Assembly: GCF_043555975.1 (NCBI RefSeq)
Contig: NZ_JBIGIA010000001.1
Location: 372,001 to 436,000, forward strand
Length of the DNA: 64,000 nt
Reading direction: 5' to 3'
Source of the DNA: Pelomonas nitida
GTDB lineage: Bacteria > Pseudomonadota > Gammaproteobacteria > Burkholderiales > Burkholderiaceae_C
Shown: piece after piece, positions 50,087 through 58,063 of the stretch
Position numbering within the stretch: the first letter of the stretch is position 1
How the letters are laid out: each line of letters opens with the position of its first letter
Notes under the pieces: model-generated
Told to the model about the DNA's origin: nothing
Databases searched by the model: none
Seen by the model: the letters and a program-made list of their open reading frames with translations, nothing else
Made by a program: the position numbers and the translations under genes

Positions 50087-50225
50087 CCCACCCCCTACCG
50101 GCTTCGCCGTGCCAAGGCCAGAGGCCTTGGCGTTCGGCAGGCACAACGAGTCCTCAGGACTCCTTGTGTCCAGCCTCCCCCCCCTCAAGGGGGCGAGCCG
50201 CGCAGCCCGGTAAAGCCGGATCTGC
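50087..50225. repeat. Intergenic palindromic repeat, copy 3 (with insert)
   Basis: Begins CCCACCCCCTACCGGCTTCG, ends CCCGGTAAAGCCGGATCTGCG, matching copy 2. Between them lies about 66 extra bp with its own hairpins (CCAAGGCC-AGA-GGCCTTGG-like and GAGTCCTCAGGACTC). Then CCCCCCTCAAGGGGGC as in copy 2. It separates the thiolase and acyl-CoA dehydrogenase genes. Confidence 0.8.
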
Positions 50226-50283
50226 GGGCTCTGCTGGATGAGTCGGCGGGGCTTGGCCCTGCCTCAATGATGAGGGAGTGCGC

Positions 50284-52080
50284 ATGCGCGAGACCCTGGA
50301 TTTCCTGCTGTTCGACTGGCTCAAGGCCGGCGAACTCACATCACGTGAGCGCTTCGCCGAGCACTCGGCCGAGACCTTCTCCGCCGTGCTGGACACCTGC
50401 GAACGCATCGCCCGCGAGAAGTTCGCGCCGTACAACCGCCTGGCCGACACGCAGGAGCCGCATTTCGATGGCGAGCGCGTGCACCTGCCGCAGGCCACGC
50501 ACGACGCGACGAGGGCCTATGCCGAGTCCGGCATGCTCGCGGCGGCGCAGGACTACGACGCAGGCGGCATGCAGCTGCCCTGCGTCATCGAGATGGCCGG
50601 CAACGCCTTCTTCAGCAAGGCCAGCGTGGCGCTGGGCGGCTACGCGATGCTCACCTCCGGCAACGCCAGCCTGCTGATGGCGCACGGCACGCCGCTGCAG
50701 CGCGCGGTGTTCGCCAAGAACGAGTTCGCCGGCCGCTGGTTCGGCACCATGTGCCTCTCCGAGCCGCAGGCGGGGTCGTCGCTGTCCGACATCACGACCC
50801 GGGCGGAGTTGGAGGACGAGGCCGATGCTTTGGGCCCGTGCTACCGGCTGACCGGGCACAAGATGTGGATCTCTGGCGGTGACCACGAGATCACCGAGAA
50901 CATCGTGCACCTGGTGCTGGCCAAGATCCCCGGGCCCGACGGCAAGCTCATTGCGGGCACCAAGGGCATTTCGCTGTTCATCGTGCCGAAGTGGCTGGTG
51001 AACGCGAATGCCGAGCTGACCGGCGAGCGCAACGACGTGACGCTGGCCGGGCTGAACCACAAGCTGGGCTACCGCGGCACCACCAACTGCCTGCTGAACT
51101 TCGGCGAAGGCCGCTTCACGCCGGGTGGTCGCAAGGGCGCCATCGGCTATCTCGTCGGCAGGCCCGGCGACGGCCTGCGCGCCATGTTCCACATGATGAA
51201 CGAGGCGCGTATCGGTGTTGGACTTGGCGCTGTGATGCTGGGTTATGCGGGCTACGAGGCCTCGCTGGAGTACGCCAAGCAGCGCCCGCAGGGGCGGCCC
51301 ATGACCGCCGCCGGCAAAGACGCCGCCAGCCCGCAGCGGCCCATCATTGAGCACGCCGACGTGCGCCGCATGCTGCTGGCGCAGAAGAGCTATGTGGAAG
51401 GCGGTTTGGCGCTGGAGTTGTACTGCGCCCGCCTCGTCGACGAACTCCAGACCGGCGAGGACAAGGCGCAAGCGCAGGCGCTGTTGGACGTGCTGATCCC
51501 CATCGCCAAGAGCTGGCCCAGCGAGTGGTGTCTGGAGTCCAACTCGCTGGCTATCCAGGTGCTGGGCGGCTATGGCTACACGCGCGACTTTCCCGTCGAG
51601 CAGCTGTGGCGCGACCAGCGGCTGAACATGATCCACGAGGGTACGCACGGCATCCAGGCGCTGGACCTGCTGGGCCGCAAGGTCGTGCAGCAGGGTGGCG
51701 CCTCGCTGGCTGCGCTGGCGGCACGCGTTCAGCGGACCATCGAGCGCGCCATCCAGACCGACTGGGCGCCGCAGGCCAACCAGCTCGCCGCAGCGCTGGC
51801 CCAGGTCGGCGGCGCGACGAAGAAGGCGTGGAGTACCGGCCAGCCCGAGGACGCGCTCGCCAACGCCGTGCCCTATATGCAGGCCTTCGGCCACACCGTG
51901 CTGGCCTGGCTGTGGCTGGACGTGGCGCTGGCGGTGTGCGATGACAGCGACTTCGCCCAGGGCAAGCGCGCCGCGGCCCGCTATTTCTTCGCCTACGAGC
52001 TGCCCAAGATCGGCGCCTGGCTGGACGTCGTCGCGCGCCGCGAGCCGCTGTGCCGCGACATGAAAGCCGAGTACTTTTGA
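50284..52080 (+). CDS. Acyl-CoA dehydrogenase (large, DmdC-like, with C-terminal extension)
   Basis: 598 residues, longer than the about 390 of simple acyl-CoA dehydrogenases. FAD and substrate blocks: MCLSEPQAGSSLSDI, YRLTGHKMWISGG, GERNDVTLAGLNHKLGYRGT, MLGYAGYEASLEYAK, LGGYGYTRDFPVEQLWRDQRLNMIHEGTHGIQALDL with the catalytic Glu in HEGTHG. The C-terminal about 130 residues are an extra helical domain seen in the DmdC/FadE-like subgroup. GGGAG lies 5 nt before ATG 50284. First step of beta-oxidation. Confidence 0.93.
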   Translation: MRETLDFLLFDWLKAGELTSRERFAEHSAETFSAVLDTCERIAREKFAPYNRLADTQEPHFDGERVHLPQATHDATRAYAESGMLAAAQDYDAGGMQLPCVIEMAGNAFFSKASVALGGYAMLTSGNASLLMAHGTPLQRAVFAKNEFAGRWFGTMCLSEPQAGSSLSDITTRAELEDEADALGPCYRLTGHKMWISGGDHEITENIVHLVLAKIPGPDGKLIAGTKGISLFIVPKWLVNANAELTGERNDVTLAGLNHKLGYRGTTNCLLNFGEGRFTPGGRKGAIGYLVGRPGDGLRAMFHMMNEARIGVGLGAVMLGYAGYEASLEYAKQRPQGRPMTAAGKDAASPQRPIIEHADVRRMLLAQKSYVEGGLALELYCARLVDELQTGEDKAQAQALLDVLIPIAKSWPSEWCLESNSLAIQVLGGYGYTRDFPVEQLWRDQRLNMIHEGTHGIQALDLLGRKVVQQGGASLAALAARVQRTIERAIQTDWAPQANQLAAALAQVGGATKKAWSTGQPEDALANAVPYMQAFGHTVLAWLWLDVALAVCDDSDFAQGKRAAARYFFAYELPKIGAWLDVVARREPLCRDMKAEYF

Positions 52081-52238
52081 AGCTGTGAACGGACCCCGCA
52101 CAGCCGCTCATCCCGCCGCAACGCCGCCACTCGGCGTTGCAAGTGCTCGCCGTAGTCCCTGCGACGGCTCCGCTTTGCGCCTTGATTGGCGCCCCCGCGA
52201 CGGTCTGCTCGGCCGCGCGCGATTCATTCACAGCTTCA
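52078..52238. repeat. 161-bp palindromic repeat sharing the core of the MITE at 28159
   Basis: Ends are 12-bp perfect inverted repeats TGAAGCTGTGAA (52078-52089) and TTCACAGCTTCA (52227-52238). The left one includes the stop codon of the acyl-CoA dehydrogenase. Inside is a perfect hairpin GCAACGCCG/CGGCGTTGC. The stretch from 52128 matches the MITE from 28314 (CACTC-GCGTTGCAAG-GCT-GCCG), and TTGCGCCTTGATTG is identical in both at equal spacing (46 versus 47 bp). No target duplication is visible, so it is an old or differently mobilised relative. Confidence 0.65.
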
Positions 52239-52251
52239 GAGGAGACACACC

Positions 52252-53043
52252 ATGAGCACCAAAGTCCAAGACCTCTTCGACCTCAGCGGCCAGGTGGCCC
52301 TGGTCACCGGCGGTTCGCGGGGCCTGGGCCTGCAGATCGCCGAGGCGCTGGGTGAAGCCGGCGCCAAGGTCATGCTGACCTCGCGCAAGGCGGCCGACCT
52401 GGAGGCCGCCGTGGCCCATCTGCAGGACCGCGGCATCGACGCGCGGTGGATCGCGGCCGACGCGGCCCGGCCCGAGGAGGCGCAGCGCGTGGTGGCCGAG
52501 ACGATGGAGCGCCTGGGCCAGATCGACATCCTCGTCAACAACGCCGGCGCCACCTGGGGCGCGCCGGCCGAGGAGCACCCCATCGCGGCCTGGGACAAGG
52601 TCATGGACCTCAACATCCGCAGCCTGTTCGTCTTCGCGCAGGCCGTGGCCCAGGCCAGCATGATCCCGCGCCGGTCGGGCCGCATCATCAACGTCGCGTC
52701 CATCGCCGGGCTGTCGGGCAACTCGGGCGCGATGAAGACCATCGCCTACAACACCAGCAAGGGCGCGGCCGTGAACTTCACGCGCGCGCTGGCCGGCGAG
52801 TGGGGCGCCTATGGCATCACCGTCAACGCGCTGGCGCCGGGCTTCTTCCCGAGCAAGATGACGCAGGGCCTGCTGGCGGCGGTGGGCGCCGAGAAGATGG
52901 CCGCGCACGCGCCGCTGAACCGCCTGGGCGACGATGACGACCTGAAGGGCGCCGCGCTGCTGTTCGCGTCGCGTGCGGGCAAGCACATCACCGGGCAGGT
53001 GCTGGCCATCGACGGCGGCGTCAGCGCCGTTCATGGACACTGA
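52252..53043 (+). CDS. SDR-family oxidoreductase
   Basis: 263 residues, a classical short-chain dehydrogenase: TGGSRGLG cofactor motif (about 20-27), NNAGATW, Ser in NVASIAG, and YNTSK for the catalytic Tyr and Lys. The N-terminal VQDLFDLSGQVALVTGG style matches SDRs in fatty-acid operons of Burkholderiales. AGAGGAG precedes the ATG. It sits between acyl-CoA dehydrogenase and thioesterase genes, so a 3-hydroxyacyl or ketoacyl substrate is likely (inferred). Confidence 0.9.
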   Translation: MSTKVQDLFDLSGQVALVTGGSRGLGLQIAEALGEAGAKVMLTSRKAADLEAAVAHLQDRGIDARWIAADAARPEEAQRVVAETMERLGQIDILVNNAGATWGAPAEEHPIAAWDKVMDLNIRSLFVFAQAVAQASMIPRRSGRIINVASIAGLSGNSGAMKTIAYNTSKGAAVNFTRALAGEWGAYGITVNALAPGFFPSKMTQGLLAAVGAEKMAAHAPLNRLGDDDDLKGAALLFASRAGKHITGQVLAIDGGVSAVHGH

Positions 53044-53485
53044 CGGGATGGACTTCCCCATCCCCATTCCCTTCGTCCAGCAACTGGGCTTCGAGCTGCA
53101 CGCCCTCGGCGACGGCGAGGCCGAACTGCGGCTGACCGTGGCCGAGCAGCACCTGAACTCCTGGCGCGTGGCGCACGGCGGCGTCGTCATGACGCTGCTG
53201 GACGTGGCCATGGCCCACGCGGCGCGCAGCGTGAACCGCCACCTGCCCGACCTCGGCCCGGGCGTCGTCACCGTCGAGATGAAGACCAGCTTCATGCGGC
53301 CCGGCGAAGGGCGGCTGCGCGCCGTCGGTCGGGTGCTGCATCGCTCCACGACCATGGCCTTCTGCGAGGGCTCGCTCATCGGCGCGGACGACCAGCTCTG
53401 CGCGCATGCCACCGGCACCTTCAAATACCTGCGCGCGCTGCCGGCCGGCCGGCAACTCAAGGCGCTGGGCGGCGAGGGCGACTGA
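53033..53485 (+). CDS. PaaI/hotdog-fold thioesterase
   Basis: 150 residues if begun at ATG 53033 (overlapping the SDR by 11 nt); ATG 53048 is an alternative. Hotdog fold with LNSWRVAHGGVVMTLLDVAMAHAA (the helix that carries the active-site Asp), VEMKTSFMRPGEG and TMAFCEGSLI. Members hydrolyse acyl-CoA or aryl-CoA thioesters. Position after the SDR suggests release of blocked acyl-CoAs in beta-oxidation. Confidence 0.85.
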   Translation: MDTDGMDFPIPIPFVQQLGFELHALGDGEAELRLTVAEQHLNSWRVAHGGVVMTLLDVAMAHAARSVNRHLPDLGPGVVTVEMKTSFMRPGEGRLRAVGRVLHRSTTMAFCEGSLIGADDQLCAHATGTFKYLRALPAGRQLKALGGEGD

Positions 53486-53715
53486 GCCGCAAGCCCCTGC
53501 TCGCTCACGGGTTTGAGCGATATTTCTGAAACGGCGTTCCACTAACGGGCACAATGGCGCCCGCGCCTGCACCTCCCTGCCGGGGTGCGCGGTGGCCAGG
53601 TGGACACCGGACCATGCCGTCCGCTGCCATCGGCCCGACGGCCCGCGCACGAAGCCCTGTGGCCCGCGCCGCGCCGCTTTCGCCACCCATCCGCCTCGAC
53701 CCGAAAGCCACTGCC

Positions 53716-54351
53716 ATGAAGATCGCCCTCATCATCGAGAACAGCCAAGCCGCCAAGTCGGAGATCGTCCACACCGCGCTGAAGTCGGTCGTGGAGCCGC
53801 TGGGCCACAGCGTGCACCACTACGGCATGTACACGCCGGAAGACAAGGCCTCGCTCACCTATGTGATGAACGGCCTGCTGGCCGGCATCCTGCTCAATTC
53901 CAAGGCGGCCGACTTCGTCGTCACCGGTTGCGGCACGGGCATGGGTTCCATGCTGGCTGCCAACAGCATGCCCGGCGTGTTCTGCGGCCTCGTCATCGAC
54001 CCGACCGACGCCTTCCTGTTCGGCCAGATCAACGACGGCAACGCCATCTCCATGCCTTACTCCAAGGGCTTCGGCTGGGCCGCCGAGCTGAACCTGCAGG
54101 ACTGCTACCGCAAGCTGTTCGAGAACGAGCGCGGCGCCGGCTACCCCAAGGAGCGCGCCGCCATCATGGCCAAGAACCGCGGCATCCTGAAGGACCTGAA
54201 GGCAGCCTCCTGCAAGGACATGCTGACGGTGCTGAAGACTGTTGACCAGGACCTGCTGAAGGCCGCCGTGGCGGGCGAGAAGTTCCAGGAGCTGTTCTTC
54301 ACGAACTGCCAGGACGACGCCATCGCTGCCCACATCAAGTCGGTGCTGTAA
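53716..54351 (+). CDS. RpiB/LacA/LacB-family sugar-phosphate isomerase
   Basis: 211 residues, longer than RpiB itself (about 150). The Rossmann-like core begins MKIALIIENSQAAKSE; the family's GTGIGMS loop appears as VVTGCGTGMGSMLAAN, with the neighbouring Cys (GCGTG) at a usual active-site position; then PGVFCGLVIDPTDAFLFGQ and NDGNAISMP. A C-terminal helical extension (KDLKAASCKDMLTVLKTVDQ) sets it apart from ribose-5-phosphate isomerase B. Start at 53716 at the first strand. The real sugar substrate is unknown. Confidence 0.83.
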   Translation: MKIALIIENSQAAKSEIVHTALKSVVEPLGHSVHHYGMYTPEDKASLTYVMNGLLAGILLNSKAADFVVTGCGTGMGSMLAANSMPGVFCGLVIDPTDAFLFGQINDGNAISMPYSKGFGWAAELNLQDCYRKLFENERGAGYPKERAAIMAKNRGILKDLKAASCKDMLTVLKTVDQDLLKAAVAGEKFQELFFTNCQDDAIAAHIKSVL

Positions 54352-54400
54352 GCCCCTCGCCCGGCCCGCCGCGCTGAACGCGGGCGGTCTGGGCGGGACC

Positions 54401-54425
54401 GCTCTCCGACCAGTGGCCGGAGAGC
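54401..54425. other. Hairpin after the RpiB-like gene
   Basis: Perfect 8-bp stem GCTCTCCG/CGGAGAGC with a 9-nt loop, 50 nt past the isomerase stop. No T-run. A possible transcript-end or stability element. Confidence 0.35.
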
Positions 54426-54539
54426 TTCGGCAGGCACATCGCCGGACGGGCCGGCTTGGGAGCGGCTCGGCGCTCGGCCCGCGCAATTCACTACGCCGTT
54501 GCGCCGTATGACCGTCTCGCGGGCTGCGAGACTGTCGCG

Positions 54540-56813
54540 ATGTCTGTTTCTGCCCCTCACCTCACGCTGCGCACGCTGACGCGTGGCGATGGCCTGCTGG
54601 GCCTGCGGCCGCGTGGCGCCTTGGGCCCTCGCGGCGAGCAGGTGACGGTGGCCACGCTGGCGCGGCGCGATGCCGACGCCGAGCAAATTCTCCTGAAGCA
54701 GGGCCTGATCGCCCTCGACCCCGCGCTGCTGCAGTGGCGCGGCGCGCCGCTGGCCTTGGGCGGTGAGTCCCTGTGGACGCTGGTGCAGGAAGAGTTCTTC
54801 GGCGACTTCCATGCCGAGGCCGTTCCTGAGCTGCAGGCGCTGGGCTGGCAGGTCGCCACCGAGCCCGGCTTTGCCCACCACAGCCAGTTCGTCAGCGGCT
54901 GGAAGCTGGGCCTGGCGGACGAGGGCGCCGATGCCGCACCCAAGCCCAGCCGCCGCGTCGAGGGCCTGGCGCTGGAGCGCCGCACCGGCGCCTGGCTGGT
55001 CAGCCTCGGCATGGAGGTGGACGGCAAGGAGCTCGACCTCGCGCCGCTGATCGCCAACCTGCTGCGGCGCGACAAGCGCTGGCTGGACGCGTGGGCCATC
55101 GCGGCCATCGAAGACGACACCCTCGTGTCACTGCGGGCGCCGGGCGGCAAGCGCTATCACGCCGTTGCCGCGCCGCTGAAGGCCATGATGCTGGCGCTGC
55201 TGGACTTGCTCAAGCCGGCCGAACTGGAGAAGGGCAAGCCGCTCAGGCTCAACGCCTGGGACGCCGACCGGCTGCGCGTCATCGAGGACGAATCGCCGGG
55301 CCGTTGGCAGATCCACGGCGACGCCGGTCTGAAGGCGATGGGGCAGCGCCTGCTGGCGGCCGGCGCACCGGCCGCCGTCGCGCAGCCGCCGGGCCTCGGC
55401 CTCGCGCTGCGGCCCTACCAGCTGCACGGCCTGGCCTGGCTGCAGCATCTGCGCGAGCACCGGCTCGCCGGCATCCTGGCCGACGACATGGGCCTGGGCA
55501 AGACGGCCCAGACGCTCGCCCACCTGTGGGTGGAGAAACAGGCCGGGCGGCTGGACCGGCCGGCGCTCGTCATCGTGCCGACCTCGCTGCTCTTCAACTG
55601 GCAGCAAGAGGCCGCGCGCATCGCGCCGGGGCTGCGGCTGCTGACCTGGCATGGCACAGACCGCGCCGACGCGGACCTGGCCGGTGCCGACGTCGTGCTG
55701 AGCACCTACAACCTCGTCTGGCGTGACCTGCGCCGGCTGTCGGCCCAGCCCTGGCATCTGCTCATCCTCGACGAAGCCCAGGCCGTCAAGAACGCGCAGG
55801 CCCGCGCGGCGCGCGCGCTGCGGCGGCTGGACGCCCGCCACCACCTCGCGCTGACCGGCACGCCGCTGGAGAACCACCTCGGCGAGCTGTGGGCCCTGTT
55901 CGACCTGCTGATGCCCGGCTTCCTGGGCGATTCGCGCACGTTCGCGCGGCACTGGCGCAAGCCCATCGAGGTCAACCGCGACGGCGCGCGCGCACGCCTG
56001 CTGGCGGCGCGCGTGCGGCCCTTCATCCTGCGCCGGCTCAAGACCGAAGTCGCGACGGAGCTGCCGCCGCTGACCGAGCTGGTCAGGCGCGTCACGCTGG
56101 CGGGCCAGCAAAAGCAGCTCTACGAGAGCGTGCGCGTGGCGGCCGACCACATGGTGCGCCGCATCCTGCAGCGCGACGGTTTCACGCCCACCAGCCTCAT
56201 CAGCGTGCTCGACGCGATGCTCAAGCTGCGCCAGGTCTGCTGCGACCCGCGCCTGCTCAAGGGCGTGGAGATGGCGCCGCACACCGAGCGCGCCAAGCTC
56301 GCCTGGCTGCGCGAGCACCTGCCGGACTTCGTGGCCCAGGGCCGGCGGCTGCTGGTGTTCTCCCAGTTCACCGAGATGCTGGACCTCATCGCCGCGGAAC
56401 TCGCCGCGCTCGGGCTGCCGCATCTGAGCCTCACCGGCGCCACCCCGGCGGCCCAGCGCGGCAGCGTCGTCGCGCGCTTCCAGGCGCGACAGGAGCCCAT
56501 CCTGCTGGCCAGCCTCAAGGCCGGCGGCGTGGGCCTGAACCTGACGGCGGCGGACACCGTCATCCACGTCGACCCCTGGTGGAACCCGGCCGTGCAAGCC
56601 CAGGCCAGCGCCCGCGCCCACCGCATCGGGCAAGACCAGCCGGTGTTCATCTACCAACTCGTCGCGCAGGGCAGCATCGAGGAGCGCATGCTGGAACTGC
56701 AGGCCCGCAAACAAGCCCTCGCCGACGGCCTGCTGGGCCACGACGACGGCAGCCTGCTGGCCAAGTTCAGCGAACAGGAGTTGGGGTTGCTGCTGGTGCC
56801 GCTGGAGGACTGA
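54540..56813 (+). CDS. SNF2-family DEAD/DEAH helicase
   Basis: 757 residues. N-terminal region about 1-270 without a known motif, then RecA-like domain 1 with RPYQLHGLAWLQHL, Walker A DDMGLGKTAQT, ILDEAQAVKN (DEAQ box) and LTGTPLENHLGELW, and domain 2 with LVFSQFTEMLDLI, LLASLKAGGVGLNLTAADTVIHVDPWWNP and ARAHRIGQ. These are SNF2/Swi2 motifs of ATP-driven double-stranded DNA translocases. There is no SWIM zinc finger, common in related bacterial proteins. ATG 54540 is chosen; no strong ribosome-binding site. Confidence 0.9.
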   Translation: MSVSAPHLTLRTLTRGDGLLGLRPRGALGPRGEQVTVATLARRDADAEQILLKQGLIALDPALLQWRGAPLALGGESLWTLVQEEFFGDFHAEAVPELQALGWQVATEPGFAHHSQFVSGWKLGLADEGADAAPKPSRRVEGLALERRTGAWLVSLGMEVDGKELDLAPLIANLLRRDKRWLDAWAIAAIEDDTLVSLRAPGGKRYHAVAAPLKAMMLALLDLLKPAELEKGKPLRLNAWDADRLRVIEDESPGRWQIHGDAGLKAMGQRLLAAGAPAAVAQPPGLGLALRPYQLHGLAWLQHLREHRLAGILADDMGLGKTAQTLAHLWVEKQAGRLDRPALVIVPTSLLFNWQQEAARIAPGLRLLTWHGTDRADADLAGADVVLSTYNLVWRDLRRLSAQPWHLLILDEAQAVKNAQARAARALRRLDARHHLALTGTPLENHLGELWALFDLLMPGFLGDSRTFARHWRKPIEVNRDGARARLLAARVRPFILRRLKTEVATELPPLTELVRRVTLAGQQKQLYESVRVAADHMVRRILQRDGFTPTSLISVLDAMLKLRQVCCDPRLLKGVEMAPHTERAKLAWLREHLPDFVAQGRRLLVFSQFTEMLDLIAAELAALGLPHLSLTGATPAAQRGSVVARFQARQEPILLASLKAGGVGLNLTAADTVIHVDPWWNPAVQAQASARAHRIGQDQPVFIYQLVAQGSIEERMLELQARKQALADGLLGHDDGSLLAKFSEQELGLLLVPLED

Positions 56814-56901
56814 CTGAACGGCGTTGCCGCCGCTGCGGTGCCGAGTCAGCTGTGTGGCGTTCCAGATGCCGCGCAGGCGGCAACGCAGGAGCCAGAAACA
56901 A

Positions 56902-56926
56902 CAAAGCCCAGCGTTGCTGGGCTTTG
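56902..56926. terminator. Strong hairpin terminator, probably bidirectional
   Basis: Perfect 11-bp stem CAAAGCCCAGC/GCTGGGCTTTG with a 3-nt loop, between the SNF2 gene (+) and the tRNA (-). On the minus strand it is followed by TTGTTT; on the plus strand the stem itself ends in TTT. It serves the tRNA transcript and possibly the helicase gene. Confidence 0.8.
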
Positions 56927-56938
56927 TGTGACTTGATC

Positions 56939-57014
56939 TGGTGCCGGCAAGAGGAGTCGAACCCCCGACCTTCGCATTACGAATGCGCTGCTCTACCAAC
57001 TGAGCTATGCCGGC
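56939..57014 (-). tRNA. tRNA-Thr (anticodon CGT)
   Basis: 76 nt with encoded CCA. Acceptor GCCGGCA/TGCCGGC, discriminator A, D arm TAGCTCAGTTGGTAGAGCA, anticodon arm CGCAT-TCGTAAT-GCG reading ACG, T arm GGGGGTTCGACTCC. All stems pair. Upstream on the same strand is fbp. Confidence 0.96.
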
Positions 57015-57047
57015 TGTGACTGTTAAGTCAGCCTAAGAGTATAGCGC

Positions 57048-58058
57048 TTAATTTGCGTCCTGGTGATAAGCCGTGATGCGATCGACTTCATTTTTTGAGC
57101 CGAGCACCACCGCGACGCGCTCGTGCAGCTTCGTCGGCTTCAATCCCATGATGCGTTCGGTGCCGTTGGTCGAGGCGCCGCCGGCCTGTTCGATGAGGAA
57201 AGACATCGGGTTGGCTTCATACAGCAGGCGCAGCTTGCCGGGCTTGTCGGGTTCGCGTTGGTCCCAGGGGTAGAGGAACACGCCGCCGCGCGTGAGGATG
57301 CGGTGCACGTCGGCCACCATGCTGGCCACCCAGCGCATGTTGAAGTCCTTACCGCGCGGGCCGGTGGAGCCGGCCAGGCAGTCGTCGATGTAGCGCTTCA
57401 CGGGCGGCGCCCAGTGGCGCATGTTGGACATGTTGATCGCGAATTCCTTCGTGTCCTCGGGAATCTTGATCTGGTCTTGCGTCAGCACCCAGGAGCCGGT
57501 CTCGCGGTCCAGCGTGAAAGCGGCCACGCCGTCGCCGACCGTCAGCACCAGCATGCTTTGCGGGCCGTAGATGCAGTAGCCGGCGGCGGCCTGCTGCTTG
57601 CCGGGCTGCAGGAAGTCTTCCTCCGCCACGCCGCGTGCGTGGCCCACCTTGCGCAGCACGCTGAAGATGGTGCCGATGCTGACGTTGACGTCGATGTTGG
57701 ACGAGCCGTCGAGCGGGTCGAACAGCAGCAGGTATTCGCCCTGGGGGTAGCGGTTGGGCACGACGTAGATGCCGTCCATCTCCTCGCTGGCCATGGCCGC
57801 GAGGTGGCCGCCCCATTCGTTGGCCTCGATCAGCACCTCGTTGGCGATGATGTCGAGCTTCTTCTGCACCTCGCCCTGCACGTTCTCGCTGCCGGCGGTG
57901 CCGAGCACGTCACCGAGGGCGCCCTTGTTGACGGCGATGGCGATGCGCTTGCAGGCGCGGGCGACGATCTCGATCAGCAGGCGCAGTTCCTGCGGAATGT
58001 GGCCGTGCTCGCGTTGCTGTTCGATCAGGTATTGCGTCAGGCTGGTCTGGCGGGACAT
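57048..58058 (-). CDS. fbp: Fructose-1,6-bisphosphatase, class I
   Basis: 336 residues, typical length. Metal-binding acidic cluster in ASEEMDG and LLFDPLDGSSNIDVN, plus YCIYGPQSMLVL and the C-terminal TRGGVFLYPWDQREPDKPGKLRLLYEANPMSFLIEQAGG. It removes the 1-phosphate from fructose-1,6-bisphosphate in gluconeogenesis. It lies 5 nt from the pepN stop on the same strand, so the two may share a transcript. Confidence 0.97.
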   Translation of the reverse strand: MSRQTSLTQYLIEQQREHGHIPQELRLLIEIVARACKRIAIAVNKGALGDVLGTAGSENVQGEVQKKLDIIANEVLIEANEWGGHLAAMASEEMDGIYVVPNRYPQGEYLLLFDPLDGSSNIDVNVSIGTIFSVLRKVGHARGVAEEDFLQPGKQQAAAGYCIYGPQSMLVLTVGDGVAAFTLDRETGSWVLTQDQIKIPEDTKEFAINMSNMRHWAPPVKRYIDDCLAGSTGPRGKDFNMRWVASMVADVHRILTRGGVFLYPWDQREPDKPGKLRLLYEANPMSFLIEQAGGASTNGTERIMGLKPTKLHERVAVVLGSKNEVDRITAYHQDAN

Positions 58059-58063
58059 ACGGC

